Below, one piece after another: positions 37,393 to 47,282 of a DNA stretch of 64,000 nucleotides. Source of the DNA: Planococcaceae bacterium Storch 2/2-2 (GTDB taxonomy: Bacteria > Bacillota > Bacilli > Bacillales_A > Planococcaceae); assembly GCA_009740415.1 (NCBI GenBank), contig WOYE01000009.1:1399831-1463830 (forward strand). The letters run 5' to 3'. The stretch's first letter is position 1; each line of letters begins with the position of its first letter. The notes under the pieces are model-generated. The model searched no databases, was not told where the DNA came from, and saw only the letters and a list, made by a program, of their open reading frames with translations. A program made the position numbers and the translations under genes.

Positions 37393-38541
37393 TTATTTCG
37401 GCATAAACAATAAACCGAGCTTGTAATGATCATCGGCATAAACGACTTGTTGCATGAGACGGACTTCGCCGTTCCGATCAACCACTTGCAAACGGCAATG
37501 CGCTGCGTTTCGTTGCAAAGCATTGTAAAATTCTTTTTCACTCGAAACGTCACGATCGTTCACTCGTTGAATCACTTCGCCGATTTGTAACCCCATCTCT
37601 TCAGCAGGCGTTCCTTCTAATACGCCGACGATGAGCATTCCTTCACTTTTTGGCTTAGCGAATGCGAAATCGCCCGTTTCTTTTTTACGAACCCCCCAGT
37701 GGATCAGGAGGCGACCGATCAATGCGATGGCAAGCGCACCGTAACTAAAGTAAGGATGAATGAGTGTACAAGCTGTAAAAATAGAAACGATAACAGCTAG
37801 TTGCAACACTTTCTTCTTTTCCTTTGCCAAACCGAACTCTGGATACGTCGCATACCAATAGCGGCTATATCCGATGACAAATGGCATCGCAAAAATAGCA
37901 AAGCTCGTCTCCCCGAATGTAAACCGTGGCCAGTACGTGAATGATTCAAACCATTCGCCTGGAACGAGGAAAAAGAGTGGAACGACCCACGCCTGTTTCG
38001 TCTGAAAACGACCGATCCAACCACCTCGCTTCGTTTTCACGAGAGAAGGGGAACTGTTCTTCGTCGTCAATCGACCGATGAGCATACTTTCGATGAGCAG
38101 TGCAATCGAAACGAAAACAGCGAAACTGATTATCGCGTGCTCCATCGTAACCGATTCCATTTCATACGTTTGAAAAATGACGCCGTCTGGAGCCGGCAAC
38201 GTGAAGACGAGTACGAGTGCGAGAATCGCTACATAAACCGGTGAAAGCCGGCCCCAATAAAAGGTGAGTAAACAAGCGACCGAGACGATGCTCATCACAA
38301 CTAAAAGATACGGTGCAAAAACGACCCCTGTTGCCACGAATAAGAGAGAGGCTAGCAAACCGATACCGAGTGCGCCTACCATCCCTTCCTGCACTTCCCG
38401 CGTCGCCGGTGCAATACGATACACGAGTTGATGACGTTCTCGCTTCACGCGTAAATAACCGACGATGGCTAACACAATCGCTGCGAGCAACCAAGAAATG
38501 TTCGCAAAGTAAGCCGCTAACACGATGCTGAATTCATTCAC
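37393..38541 (-). CDS. minJ: Division-site protein MinJ (membrane PDZ protein)
   Basis: Membrane protein of 382 residues with about eight hydrophobic segments through residue 290 and a cytosolic C-terminal PDZ domain (about 300-365, GMLIVGVLEGTPAEEMGLQIGE). Size, topology and location next to the ftsEX block match B. subtilis MinJ (YvjD), which links MinCD to DivIVA at septa and poles. Start GTG 38541 follows AAAGGAGGGG. The swrA and ctpB genes that lie between minJ and ftsX in B. subtilis are absent; an M23 peptidase gene takes that place. Confidence 0.8.
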   Translation of the reverse strand: MNEFSIVLAAYFANISWLLAAIVLAIVGYLRVKRERHQLVYRIAPATREVQEGMVGALGIGLLASLLFVATGVVFAPYLLVVMSIVSVACLLTFYWGRLSPVYVAILALVLVFTLPAPDGVIFQTYEMESVTMEHAIISFAVFVSIALLIESMLIGRLTTKNSSPSLVKTKRGGWIGRFQTKQAWVVPLFFLVPGEWFESFTYWPRFTFGETSFAIFAMPFVIGYSRYWYATYPEFGLAKEKKKVLQLAVIVSIFTACTLIHPYFSYGALAIALIGRLLIHWGVRKKETGDFAFAKPKSEGMLIVGVLEGTPAEEMGLQIGEVIQRVNDRDVSSEKEFYNALQRNAAHCRLQVVDRNGEVRLMQQVVYADDHYKLGLLFMPK

Positions 38542-38623
38542 AAATACCCCTCCTTTTTCATCTATTGTATCACGTCATCTTCTTTATGCACTGCTCGAAG
38601 GTAAAAATGTAAATGTGTATACG

Positions 38624-38653
38624 AAAAGCACCGTTCTCTGTAGAAAACGGTGC
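38624..38653 (-). terminator. Terminator after the M23 peptidase gene
   Basis: GCACCGTT, 10-base loop, AACGGTGC, followed by T4 on the minus strand. Confidence 0.8.
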
Positions 38654-38662
38654 GAACGATTC

Positions 38663-39979
38663 TTATATTGAGATGAATCGTAACGGGTTCACAGCGCTCG
38701 GTCCACTCGCTGTGAAACCTCCGACGTGCACTTCAAAGTGCAAGTGAGGAGCTGTCGAACTTCCTGTACTTCCCATCGCTCCAATGCGGTCTCCTTTTTT
38801 CACAGACTGACCGACTGTCGCTTGAATGCTCGACATGTGACCGTATACGCTCGTATACATTTGACCGTCAATGGAATGGGTAATGAATACGGCATTTCCT
38901 AATCCACCCATCGGTCCGGCGGACGATACGACCCCATCAGCGGCTGCAACGATCGGCGTTCCCGTTGCGTTTGCAATATCGACGCCCCGGTGTTGTCTTT
39001 GATCACCATGAATCGGGTGAGTCCTCCAGCCGAAACTAGAAGTGAAACTTCCAGCTGCCGGTGTCATCCACGTTCCTGACGTTACCGGTGGCAACGCACT
39101 CGTATCTGCTTCCGATGCGCCACTTCCACTACTTGCCGCACGTTTTGCTGCTTCTGCTGCTAAACGCGCTTCTTCTTTCTTTCTCATTTCTTCAGCAATT
39201 CGTTGCTGTTCTGCGATAATTTGTTGTTCCAACTCTTGTGACAATTCGTACGTATCTTCAAAGTCTTCTTGTAAATGCGCACGCTCTGCGGACAATTGTT
39301 CTTGTGCTTTCTCTAACTGGTCGATCACTTTATTTTTCTCTTCGCGCTGCTTATTGAGCAATTGTTGCAATTGCTTCAATTCATCTTCTTGCGCTTGGAG
39401 TGATTTCAACGTTTTCTCTACTTGCAACTTCTCATCTTCGATTTGAGCGACGTCATCTTCTTGTTGCTTCATAATTTGTCGATCGGCGTCCATAATCGTT
39501 GACGCTGCGGAGAAACGGTCGATGAAATCCGCAAAGCTCGTTGCACCGAGAAGCACTTCTAAATAGCTAACCGTCGTTCCTTGTGCTTGAATCGAGCGTA
39601 AGCGTTCACGTAACACGTCATCACGTTCTTTAATCTTTTGCTCTAGCGCTTCAATGGAACGATTCAATGCATCGATTTCTTCTTTCGTTTGAGCGATGGA
39701 CAGACGAACCGCTTCTGCTTTTGATTCTGTTTCTTCTACTTGTTTACTTAACTCACTCACTTGTGCTACATACTCTTTAATTTTTGATTCTTTTTCAGCA
39801 AGCTCGCTATCTTTCACATCGATGTCTTGCTTTAGACGATTTTGTTTCTGTTCCGCCTCTATTTTTTCACGTTTTAATTGATCGATTGAAGCAGCTGATA
39901 CGTGACCGACACCGGCGAACATCGTCGTCGATAATAAAGCCGCTGCAACCGTTACTTTTAACCCTTTGTATTGTACCAA
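38663..39979 (-). CDS. Exported coiled-coil M23 peptidase, probable FtsEX-dependent cell-wall hydrolase
   Basis: About 438 residues: signal peptide (1-29, ending GHVSA), a long coiled coil (about 35-265, rich in E/K/Q), a low-complexity linker, and a C-terminal LytM/M23 domain. The zinc residues are intact: HRGVDIA (His, Asp) and HLHFEVH. The gene lies 24 bases after ftsX in the ftsE-ftsX run, and the architecture matches proteins activated by FtsEX (PcsB, EnvC); unlike EnvC, whose LytM site is degenerate, this one should be an active endopeptidase. TTG 39979 follows AAAGGGAG; an upstream GTG at 40000 is less likely. Confidence 0.85.
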   Translation of the reverse strand: MVQYKGLKVTVAAALLSTTMFAGVGHVSAASIDQLKREKIEAEQKQNRLKQDIDVKDSELAEKESKIKEYVAQVSELSKQVEETESKAEAVRLSIAQTKEEIDALNRSIEALEQKIKERDDVLRERLRSIQAQGTTVSYLEVLLGATSFADFIDRFSAASTIMDADRQIMKQQEDDVAQIEDEKLQVEKTLKSLQAQEDELKQLQQLLNKQREEKNKVIDQLEKAQEQLSAERAHLQEDFEDTYELSQELEQQIIAEQQRIAEEMRKKEEARLAAEAAKRAASSGSGASEADTSALPPVTSGTWMTPAAGSFTSSFGWRTHPIHGDQRQHRGVDIANATGTPIVAAADGVVSSAGPMGGLGNAVFITHSIDGQMYTSVYGHMSSIQATVGQSVKKGDRIGAMGSTGSSTAPHLHFEVHVGGFTASGPSAVNPLRFISI

Positions 39980-40003
39980 CTTTTCCGCTCTCCCTTTCAC
40001 ATC

Positions 40004-40888
40004 TTATACATTTAAAAATTTACGTACGGATACGAAACTTCCCCACACACCGATACCGACTCCAATTAAAATGACTAAAAAGTTAATTTGGAATAGAAAT
40101 GGTGACGGTGCTAACAACTGCATAATTTCATTTTCTAGCCGCGGTGAAAAGGTGTTATAAAACCGAGTATATCCGATCGACAGTCCGATGACTGGAATGA
40201 TCGATCCGATTAAACCGAGCCACACACCTTCTAAAACGAATGGGATTCGAACGAATGAATTCGTCGCTCCGACGAGCTTCATAATTTCAATTTCTGAACC
40301 GCGCGAATTGATCGTCAGGCGGATCGTATTCGAAATTAAAAACATCGCTGTGACGAGAAGGCCGACGATTAATACAGCGCCGATATTTCGGCTCGTCGTC
40401 AATACGTTGAACAATTTTTCAACCGTCCCTTCTCCGTAAACCGAATCTTCGACGTAGTCATACTCTTTCAACGTTTGAGCGACTTTAGCGATTTGTTGCG
40501 GGTCTTTCACCTTCACATAAAAAGCATCACCTAACGGGTTGCTCGATTTGTAAAGACCCATCCCTTTTCCTAAGACACCGATGAGCCGATCTAACTCTTC
40601 TTCTTTCGTCGAATGTTCTAACGAATCGACTTGTTTCATTTCTTCAATCTGTTCTTTCAATGCCACAATATTTTCTTCAGACGTTGCAGGTTCCAACGTC
40701 ACTTTAATTTCGACGTTATTTTCGATACTATCTGCTAATCCACTTAAATTCATCATAATCATAAAAAAAACGCCGACGAGTAATAATGTTACTGTCACCG
40801 CACTGACTGAAGCGAATGTCATCCATCCATTTCGCTTCAAGCTCTTCAAGCTTTCACGCACGTGACGACCGAATGTTCTAGCTTTCAT
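40004..40888 (-). CDS. ftsX: Cell-division ABC transporter permease FtsX
   Basis: Integral membrane subunit of FtsEX, 294 residues: cytosolic N-terminus, first helix about 23-45, large extracellular domain (about 50-165) that contacts the wall hydrolase, then three helices with the conserved LVGATNSFVRIPF loop. ATG 40888 follows GAGGGGG and overlaps the end of ftsE by 11 bases. Four-helix type IV-like permease, not a transporter in the usual sense: it relays ATP hydrolysis to hydrolase activation. Confidence 0.94.
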   Translation of the reverse strand: MKARTFGRHVRESLKSLKRNGWMTFASVSAVTVTLLLVGVFFMIMMNLSGLADSIENNVEIKVTLEPATSEENIVALKEQIEEMKQVDSLEHSTKEEELDRLIGVLGKGMGLYKSSNPLGDAFYVKVKDPQQIAKVAQTLKEYDYVEDSVYGEGTVEKLFNVLTTSRNIGAVLIVGLLVTAMFLISNTIRLTINSRGSEIEIMKLVGATNSFVRIPFVLEGVWLGLIGSIIPVIGLSIGYTRFYNTFSPRLENEIMQLLAPSPFLFQINFLVILIGVGIGVWGSFVSVRKFLNV

Positions 40889-41564
40889 AGCCGTATTCCC
40901 CCTCATATTCATCACGTGTAATGACGCCATCTTCAATCGCAATGACACGGTGTCGGTTCGTATTAACGACTTCTTTATTATGTGTCGCCATTACGATCGT
41001 CGTTCCTTGGCGATTGATCCGTTCTAGTATGTCCATAATTTCCCACGACGTATCTGGATCTAAGTTTCCAGTCGGCTCATCCGCTATGAGCACGCTCGGA
41101 TCGTTCACAATCGCTCGAGCGATCGCCACGCGTTGTTGCTCTCCACCGGACAATTCGTTCGGAAACATTTTTGCCTTTGCACTGAGGCCGACGAGTTTTA
41201 AAACGTCCGTCACTCGCTTTTTAATGACGCTCGGCATCTCTTCAATCACTTCTAAGGCGAACGCTACGTTTTCATATACCGTTAGCCGTGGTAACAGTTT
41301 AAAGTCTTGAAAAACGACACCAATTTTTCGGCGTAAGTACGGGATTTCTTTTTTCTTCAACGTATTGACGTCTACCCCGTCTACACTCACTTTTCCTGTC
41401 GTTGGGCGCTCCTCACAATAAATCATTTTAATAAATGTCGATTTTCCTGCACCACTCGGGCCGACGACGTAAACAAACTCTCCTGGATTAATTGAAACGG
41501 ACAGTCCATTCGATGCAACGACTCCACTGTCGTACTTTTTATAGACATTTTCCATTACTATCAT
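40878..41564 (-). CDS. ftsE: Cell-division ATP-binding protein FtsE
   Basis: ATPase of 228 residues: Walker A GPSGAGKST near 36, signature LSGGEQQR near 140, Walker B VLIADEPTGNLDP near 160, typical of FtsE. ATG 41564 after AGGTGA is preferred over longer in-frame starts that lie in the upstream non-coding region. A terminator for cccB lies upstream, so ftsE-ftsX-M23 probably has its own promoter within 41570-41665. Confidence 0.95.
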   Translation of the reverse strand: MIVMENVYKKYDSGVVASNGLSVSINPGEFVYVVGPSGAGKSTFIKMIYCEERPTTGKVSVDGVDVNTLKKKEIPYLRRKIGVVFQDFKLLPRLTVYENVAFALEVIEEMPSVIKKRVTDVLKLVGLSAKAKMFPNELSGGEQQRVAIARAIVNDPSVLIADEPTGNLDPDTSWEIMDILERINRQGTTIVMATHNKEVVNTNRHRVIAIEDGVITRDEYEGEYGYES

Positions 41565-41666
41565 TACTTTATCACCTATATCGATTGACATATATTCACT
41601 ACTTCCAAACTCATTATAGCATGAAACATTAGGAGGTATGTTACAGTTACATTTCATTTTTTATAC

Positions 41667-41705
41667 AAAAAGAAACGTACTACCGTTAATAAGTAGTACG
41701 TTTCT
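41667..41705 (-). terminator. Terminator after cccB
   Basis: AGAAACGTACTAC, 9-base loop, GTAGTACGTTTCT, followed by T5 on the minus strand. Confidence 0.88.
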
Positions 41706-41777
41706 GATAAAAAACGAAGACTATTCAGTTTTTAGCAAAAAGCTACTTTAAATTAAACATTTCGTGTGAACGTTTAA

Positions 41778-42125
41778 TTATTTTTGCTCTGCTAACCATT
41801 CTGCCATTTTCGCAGCATCTTCATCGCTCATCATACCGCCAGGCATTCCGCCGCCAGTACCGTTAATGATGATGTCTTCGATTTCTGCTTGATCATACTT
41901 CGCTCCAACTTTTTGGAGTGAAGGGTTTGAACCGCTTCCTTCGAAGTTTCCACCGTGACATGATACGCATGATCCTGTTGATACAGGTGCATCGTCGATG
42001 TTGAATGCTACTGCGTCGTCGCCGCCTGCGTCTTTATCAGCATCTTTGTTTGCGTCGTCTCCTCCGCCACAAGCGCCGAGTACGAGTGTTGCACCGAATA
42101 ATGTTGCTAACAATTGTTTCTTCAT
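41778..42125 (-). CDS. cccB: Membrane-anchored cytochrome c-551
   Basis: Lipoprotein cytochrome of 115 residues. The signal peptide ends in the lipobox LGAC (Cys 19), followed by a Gly/Asp/Lys-rich linker and a haem domain with CVSCH near 56 and an axial methionine in GGMPGGMM near 97. It would carry electrons outside the membrane in aerobic respiration. ATG 42125 follows GAGGAGG. Position between ftsE and prfB matches B. subtilis cccB. A TTTGTGAA sequence upstream resembles a ResD site, weakly. Confidence 0.9.
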   Translation of the reverse strand: MKKQLLATLFGATLVLGACGGGDDANKDADKDAGGDDAVAFNIDDAPVSTGSCVSCHGGNFEGSGSNPSLQKVGAKYDQAEIEDIIINGTGGGMPGGMMSDEDAAKMAEWLAEQK

Positions 42126-42305
42126 TTTACATCCTCCTCTTTCAAAATGACCTGCATGTTTCATTATAACAAAAAGAATTCCAACTACGAAGGGATATGG
42201 AGAATTTCACAAATTTGTTCACTCTCCACTCATCTTTTCGTTACAATTCTACTTCCTTTTCCACATTTCCCTTCTTATTGATCTTTAAACCTCACGCTGA
42301 AGAAG

Positions 42306-42346
42306 AAAAACGACCGTACCGAATCGCATTCGGAAGGTCGTTTCTT
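42306..42346 (-). terminator. Terminator after prfB
   Basis: ACGACC(tt)CCGAAT, loop, ATTCGG(tac)GGTCGT, then T5 on the minus strand, immediately past the stop. Confidence 0.88.
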
Positions 42347-42348
42347 TT

Positions 42349-43453
42349 TTAAGAAATTTGTGAACGTAAGTATGCGTGAATGAATGCGTCTAAATCTCCA
42401 TCCATTACGGCTTGGACGTTTCCAGTCTCTTCATTCGTGCGGTGATCTTTCACCATGTTGTACGGGTGGAAGACGTACGAACGAATTTGACTTCCCCAAC
42501 CGATTTCTTTTTGCTCACCACGAATTTCATCGAGGCGTGCACGTTCTTCTTCGCGTTGGAGTTGGTACAATTTCGCTTTCATTAAGTTCATCGCACGTTC
42601 GCGGTTTTTAATTTGTGACCGTTCCGTCTGACATGTGACGACAGCTCCTGTCGGAATGTGCGTAATACGAACCGCTGAGTCCGTCGTGTTGACGTGCTGC
42701 CCACCTGCTCCACTCGAACGGTACGTATCAATTTTCAAATCGTCTTGTTTAATTTCAATGTCGACATTACCTTCTAACTCAGGTGTTACTTCAATCGAAG
42801 AGAATGACGTATGACGTCGGCCTGATGAATCGAATGGCGAAATACGAACGAGACGGTGAACCCCTTTTTCCGCTTTCAAATAACCGTAAGCATTGTGGCC
42901 TTTGATTGAAAGGGTGACTGATTTGACACCTGCTTCGTCACCTGCTTGATAATCGAGTGTTTCCACTTTGTAGCCATGTTGCTCGGCCCAACGCGTATAC
43001 ATACGAAGTAGCATCGATGCCCAATCTTGTGATTCCGTACCGCCTGCCCCCGAATGAATTTCTAAAACGGCACTGTTCGCATCGAGTTCGTCACTGAGTA
43101 ACATATGGAGTTCAAAGTCTTCCATCTTTTGACGAAACTCTTTCATTTGAGCGAACAAATCCGCTTTTAACTCTTCATCTTCTTCTTCTTTTAATAGCTC
43201 ATGTGCCATCTCAAGATCTTCTTGCATTGAAATGAGCTCGTCATAAGCTCCAACGACTTCTTTCAACGCATTCGATTCGTTAATGACCGTTTGTGCTGCT
43301 TCTTGATCGTCCCAAAATGTCGGGTCAACCATAATTTCATCTAGCTCTTGAATACGTGCCTCTTTGTTTTCTAAGTCAAAGAGACCCCCTAAAGTCCGCT
43401 ATTTTCATAGCTGTATTTTCAAGCTCATTTTTTACGTCTGATAATTGTAACAT
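42349..43453 (-). CDS. prfB: Peptide chain release factor 2 (with programmed +1 frameshift)
   Basis: RF2, 367 residues, releases proteins at UGA and UAA. Translation starts at ATG 43453 after GAGGAGATC; after 25 codons the frame meets TGA (43378-43376) in the context CTTTGAC, with AGGGGG a few bases upstream acting as the internal Shine-Dalgarno-like stimulator. A +1 slip on CTT continues as [10 protein letters not shown]. The tripeptide codon reader SPF (RISPFDSS) and the catalytic GGQ (GAGGQHVN) are present. It lies 21 bases after secA, so the two are cotranscribed. Confidence 0.97.
43374..43389 (-). promoter_or_regulatory. Programmed +1 frameshift site of prfB
   Basis: Minus strand AGGGGGTCTCTTTGAC: anti-SD-binding AGGGGG, then the slippery CTT-TGA-C. 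Slow UGA decoding when RF2 is scarce favours the shift, so RF2 controls its own synthesis. Confidence 0.95.
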
Positions 43454-43474
43454 CCGTGATCTCCTCTTTATTGT

Positions 43475-45973
43475 TTAATTTCTGCCGTGACAGTTTTTAT
43501 ACTTTTTACCGCTTCCGCAAGGACAAGGGTCATTTCGACCGATGTTCACTTTCTTTCGAACCGGTTTCGGCTTCGCCGCTTCTTCTTTCGGATTCACCGC
43601 TTGACCTTTCGCTACTTCTTGGCGCTCTAAATTGTTGCGAATTTCTGCTTTCATGACGAATTTAGCAGCATCTCGTTCGATCGCTTCTACCATCGCCTCG
43701 AACATAATGAATCCTTCTGATTGATATTCGCGAAGCGGGTCAATTTGACCGTACGCTCGTAAATGAATGCCTGAACGGAGTTGATCCATCGCATCGATAT
43801 GATCCGTCCACTTCGTATCAATCGCGCGAAGGAGAACGACTTTTTCAAACTCGCGCATCTGTTCCTCGCCGAGTTCTTCTTCTTTTTCATCATATCGTGT
43901 TTTCACTGCCGCTCGTAACAATTCTTTCACTTCGTCTGCCGTTTTTCCTTGAATCATTTCAAGTGTGAAACGACCTTCTGGTAAGAAGTTCGCTTGAATG
44001 AAGTCGATTAAACCTTGCTCGCTTAATTCTTCACTTTCTTCCACTGCGTACGAGTCGACCGTACGATCGATCACTCGATCGAGCATACCTTCCAAAATCG
44101 GGCGGACGTTATCGAGTTCGAGCACTTCGTTTCGCTCACCGTAAATGACTTCACGTTGTTGACGTAATACGTCATCGTATTGGAGCAAACGTTTCCGTGA
44201 ATCAAAGTTGTTTCCTTCGACTCGTTTTTGCGCAGACTCCACTGATTTGGAAACCATTTTCGATTGGATCGGTGTCGAATCATCCATACCGAGACGATCC
44301 ATCATCGATTTCATTTTATCTGAACCAAAACGGCGCATGAGCTCATCTTCAAGTGAAAGATAAAACTGTGTAACCCCAGGGTCCCCTTGACGCCCCGAAC
44401 GTCCTCGTAACTGGTTATCGATACGGCGTGACTCATGACGCTCTGTACCGATGACAGCGAGTCCTCCGAGTTCTTTTACACCTTCGCCTAGCTTGATGTC
44501 CGTACCACGACCCGCCATATTCGTCGCGATCGTAACTGCTCCTCGTTGACCGGCATTTAAAATGATTTCTGCTTCACGTTCGTGATTTTTCGCGTTGAGG
44601 ACATCATGTGGCACTTTCCACTTTTTCAAATAATTCGAAATGATTTCTGACGTTTCAATCGCGACCGTACCGACGAGTACCGGTTGGCCTTCTTCATGGC
44701 GCGCTTTAATTTCTTCAGCGACTGCACGGAACTTTCCATCCATCGTCGAATAAATTAAATCTGGACGGTCATCACGAGCGATCGGACGGTTCGTCGGAAT
44801 GACGACGACGTTCATGTTGTAAATATTACGGAACTCTTCCTCTTCCGTCTTCGCCGTTCCCGTCATCCCCGCTAGCTTTTCATACATACGGAAATAGTTT
44901 TGGAACGTAATCGTCGCAAGTGTCATCGACTCACTTTGAATTTCCAATCCTTCTTTTGCCTCGATCGCTTGGTGAAGTCCATCGCTATAGCGGCGACCTT
45001 CCATCAGACGACCGGTGAACGAGTCAACGATAACAACTTTCCCGTCTTGAACGACGTAATCGTCATCAATTTGCATACTGACATGCGCTTTGAGCGATTG
45101 GTTGATCGTATGGTTCAACGTCACGTGTTCCAAGTCGAACAAGTTATCAATGTTGAACTGTTTCTCTGCCTTCTCAATTCCTTGCTCTGTTAACGTGACA
45201 CCTTTCGTCGTTTCATCGAACGTGTAGTCTTCTTCCTTTTTTAACGTAATGACGAAACGATTGACGAGTCGGTACAATTCTTCTGAACTTGATGCTTGTC
45301 CAGAAATGATGAGCGGTGTACGCGCTTCGTCAATTAAAATCGAGTCGACCTCGTCAATGACGGCATAATGGAGTGGACGTTGTACTTTATCTTCTTTGTA
45401 CAACACCATGTTATCTCGTAAATAGTCGAATCCGAGTTCGTTGTTCGTACTGTACATAATGTCAGTAGCGTACGCTTCTCGTTTTTCTTCTTTCGACATA
45501 CTGTTTAAATTCAAACCGACTGTCAAGCCGAGAAATTCATACAATTCGCCCATTTCTTCCGCGTCACGTGATGCTAAATATTCGTTCACCGTGACGACGT
45601 GGACACCTTTTCCAGTAAGTGCATTCAAATAAACAGCGAGAGTTGACGTCAACGTCTTCCCTTCCCCTGTTTTCATTTCTGCAATATTTCCTTCATGTAA
45701 AGCGGCCGCACCGATCACTTGGACACGGAACGGATGCATGTTCAATACGCGACGCGATGCTTCACGAACGACAGCGTACGCTTCTACTTGAAGATCATCT
45801 AACGTTTCACCATTGGCAAGACGCTTTTTAAACTCTTCTGTTTTCTGTTGCAACTGTTCGTCCGATAAACTTTGCATCGACGACTCCAATGCTTCTACTC
45901 GATCAGCAATTTTCGTCAGACGCTTCACGTCTTTTTTATTCGGATCAAATACTTTTTTCAAAAAGCCTAGCAT
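43475..45973 (-). CDS. secA: Preprotein translocase ATPase SecA
   Basis: Motor of the Sec export pathway, 832 residues. Walker A is [10 protein letters not shown] near 100, the DEAD-like Walker B is [16 protein letters not shown] near 208, the helicase motif GRGTDI near 490, and the C-terminal zinc-binding tail [14 protein letters not shown] closes the protein. ATG 45973 follows GAGGATG. Upstream of prfB in the same transcript, as in B. subtilis. Confidence 0.97.
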   Translation of the reverse strand: MLGFLKKVFDPNKKDVKRLTKIADRVEALESSMQSLSDEQLQQKTEEFKKRLANGETLDDLQVEAYAVVREASRRVLNMHPFRVQVIGAAALHEGNIAEMKTGEGKTLTSTLAVYLNALTGKGVHVVTVNEYLASRDAEEMGELYEFLGLTVGLNLNSMSKEEKREAYATDIMYSTNNELGFDYLRDNMVLYKEDKVQRPLHYAVIDEVDSILIDEARTPLIISGQASSSEELYRLVNRFVITLKKEEDYTFDETTKGVTLTEQGIEKAEKQFNIDNLFDLEHVTLNHTINQSLKAHVSMQIDDDYVVQDGKVVIVDSFTGRLMEGRRYSDGLHQAIEAKEGLEIQSESMTLATITFQNYFRMYEKLAGMTGTAKTEEEEFRNIYNMNVVVIPTNRPIARDDRPDLIYSTMDGKFRAVAEEIKARHEEGQPVLVGTVAIETSEIISNYLKKWKVPHDVLNAKNHEREAEIILNAGQRGAVTIATNMAGRGTDIKLGEGVKELGGLAVIGTERHESRRIDNQLRGRSGRQGDPGVTQFYLSLEDELMRRFGSDKMKSMMDRLGMDDSTPIQSKMVSKSVESAQKRVEGNNFDSRKRLLQYDDVLRQQREVIYGERNEVLELDNVRPILEGMLDRVIDRTVDSYAVEESEELSEQGLIDFIQANFLPEGRFTLEMIQGKTADEVKELLRAAVKTRYDEKEEELGEEQMREFEKVVLLRAIDTKWTDHIDAMDQLRSGIHLRAYGQIDPLREYQSEGFIMFEAMVEAIERDAAKFVMKAEIRNNLERQEVAKGQAVNPKEEAAKPKPVRKKVNIGRNDPCPCGSGKKYKNCHGRN

Positions 45974-46052
45974 GTATTGGTCACATCCTCATTCTTATCA
46001 ACTTTCATTTTAACATTGTCAAAAGTACGGTGCAAACTCAACGTACAAGAAG

Positions 46053-46088
46053 AAAAGCCTTTAAATACGTAAAAACGTATTTAAAGGC
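46053..46088 (-). terminator. Terminator after hpf
   Basis: GCCTTTAAATACGT and ACGTATTTAAAGGC, perfect 14-bp stem, then TTTT on the minus strand. Confidence 0.92.
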
Positions 46089-46103
46089 ATCATAGTCGTA
46101 TCA

Positions 46104-46652
46104 TTAGTTCGTTTCAATTAATCCGTACTTTCCATCACGGCGTTTATAAACGATGTTCGTTGCATCTGTTTCTGCATCTGTGAAGATGAAGAAATCGTGC
46201 CCGAGCATGTTCATTTGAAGAACAGCTTCTTCGCTATCCATCGGTTTCAAACCGAAGCGTTTCGTACGAACGATCTCGATATCGGCATCTTGCACTTCTT
46301 CCGCTTCTTTTTCGAGGGCTGCGAATACTTCACCTGTTCCGCCACCTTCGCGTGATTTACGGTTCACACGTGTTTTATATTTACGGATTTGACGCTCTAA
46401 TTTATCAACGATTAAATCAACCGCTGCGTATAAATCGTCGTGGCGCTCTTCTGCGCGAAGTGTCAATCCTTTCATCGGGATCGTAATTTCCACTTTCGTC
46501 TGCTTGTCCGCATATACTTTTAAGTTAACGTGAGCTGTCGCTGTAATACCTTCTGTAAAGTAGCGTTCTAATTTACCTACTTTTTTCTCAACGTGCTCTC
46601 GAATTGCTGGTGTTACTTCAATGTTTTCTCCACGAATGTTGTAATCAAACAT
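46104..46652 (-). CDS. hpf: Ribosome hibernation promoting factor, long form
   Basis: Long HPF (YvyD), 182 residues, that dimerises 70S ribosomes into inactive 100S particles. The N-terminal S30AE-type domain (about 1-100: [18 protein letters not shown]) is followed by a linker and the C-terminal dimerisation domain (about 125-182, with [18 protein letters not shown]). ATG 46652 follows GAGGAGGAATT. A spacer of some 280 bases upstream separates it from fliT. Confidence 0.95.
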   Translation of the reverse strand: MFDYNIRGENIEVTPAIREHVEKKVGKLERYFTEGITATAHVNLKVYADKQTKVEITIPMKGLTLRAEERHDDLYAAVDLIVDKLERQIRKYKTRVNRKSREGGGTGEVFAALEKEAEEVQDADIEIVRTKRFGLKPMDSEEAVLQMNMLGHDFFIFTDAETDATNIVYKRRDGKYGLIETN

Positions 46653-46907
46653 AACCAATTCCTCCTCGTCTCGGCTAAAAGTATGAAGCCTATTCCTGAC
46701 CGCTTCTTACTTAGCGAGCATTTGTAAGTGGTGAATCCGCTTCCACTAGATTAATTATAGCAAAATTCCCCAATCCGTGCGACCTTTTTCTTTCTGTTCG
46801 AACTATTTCGAATCATACGATAGTTGGGGAGACGACTGAATCGTCTATATGGAACGGATGTTGTACTAATCATTACCACTTTTTCTAGCTTTTAAACAAC
46901 AAAAAGT
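46653..46907. other. Spacer between hpf and fliT
   Basis: About 250 bases with no gene. On the minus strand a small hairpin AGTGG/CCACT lies in the hpf leader, with a TATAAT-like sequence just upstream (GCTATAATTAA). The plus strand shows nothing. Confidence 0.4.
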
Positions 46908-46908
46908 G

Positions 46909-46938
46909 AAAAAAGCAATGAGAACGTGTTCTCATTGC
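46909..46938 (-). terminator. Terminator overlapping the end of fliT
   Basis: GCAATGAGAAC/GTTCTCATTGC stem, followed by T6 on the minus strand; its first arm contains the last codons and stop of fliT. Confidence 0.85.
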
Positions 46939-47282
46939 TTCGTATCATAATACGTACCGTCGCGTGCGACTTTTCCGTACGGATTAATATATTCTTTCAC
47001 GTGACCTTTTTTCGTCTTCGCTTGCGTAATGTTTTGGCGAATGAGCGACATGAACGCATCTAACTGTTCGGTCATTTGACGTTCGAGGGGAAGAAGGGAG
47101 CGGACGTATTCTCGTTCTTCTTCTGTTTCCGGTGCGCCTAATTGTTTTTGAAGCTCTCCGCGTTTTTCGAGTAACCCTTCGATTTGCTCAATTACTTCGT
47201 CTCGACGCTCTTCTTCGCGAATTGTCGTCAAATGGAGCAACGTGTTCGTTAACATTTCCCACTTTTTCCATTCCGCTCTCAT
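46932..47282 (-). CDS. fliT: FliT-like flagellar chaperone
   Basis: A 116-residue, mostly helical charged protein last in the flaG-fliD-fliS operon, the position of fliT. Sequence alone identifies it weakly; the length and the long helices (about 15-45 and 60-85) fit FliT, the FliD export chaperone. Its ATG overlaps the fliS stop by one base (TAATG), implying coupled translation. Confidence 0.7.
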   Translation of the reverse strand: MRAEWKKWEMLTNTLLHLTTIREEERRDEVIEQIEGLLEKRGELQKQLGAPETEEEREYVRSLLPLERQMTEQLDAFMSLIRQNITQAKTKKGHVKEYINPYGKVARDGTYYDTKQ

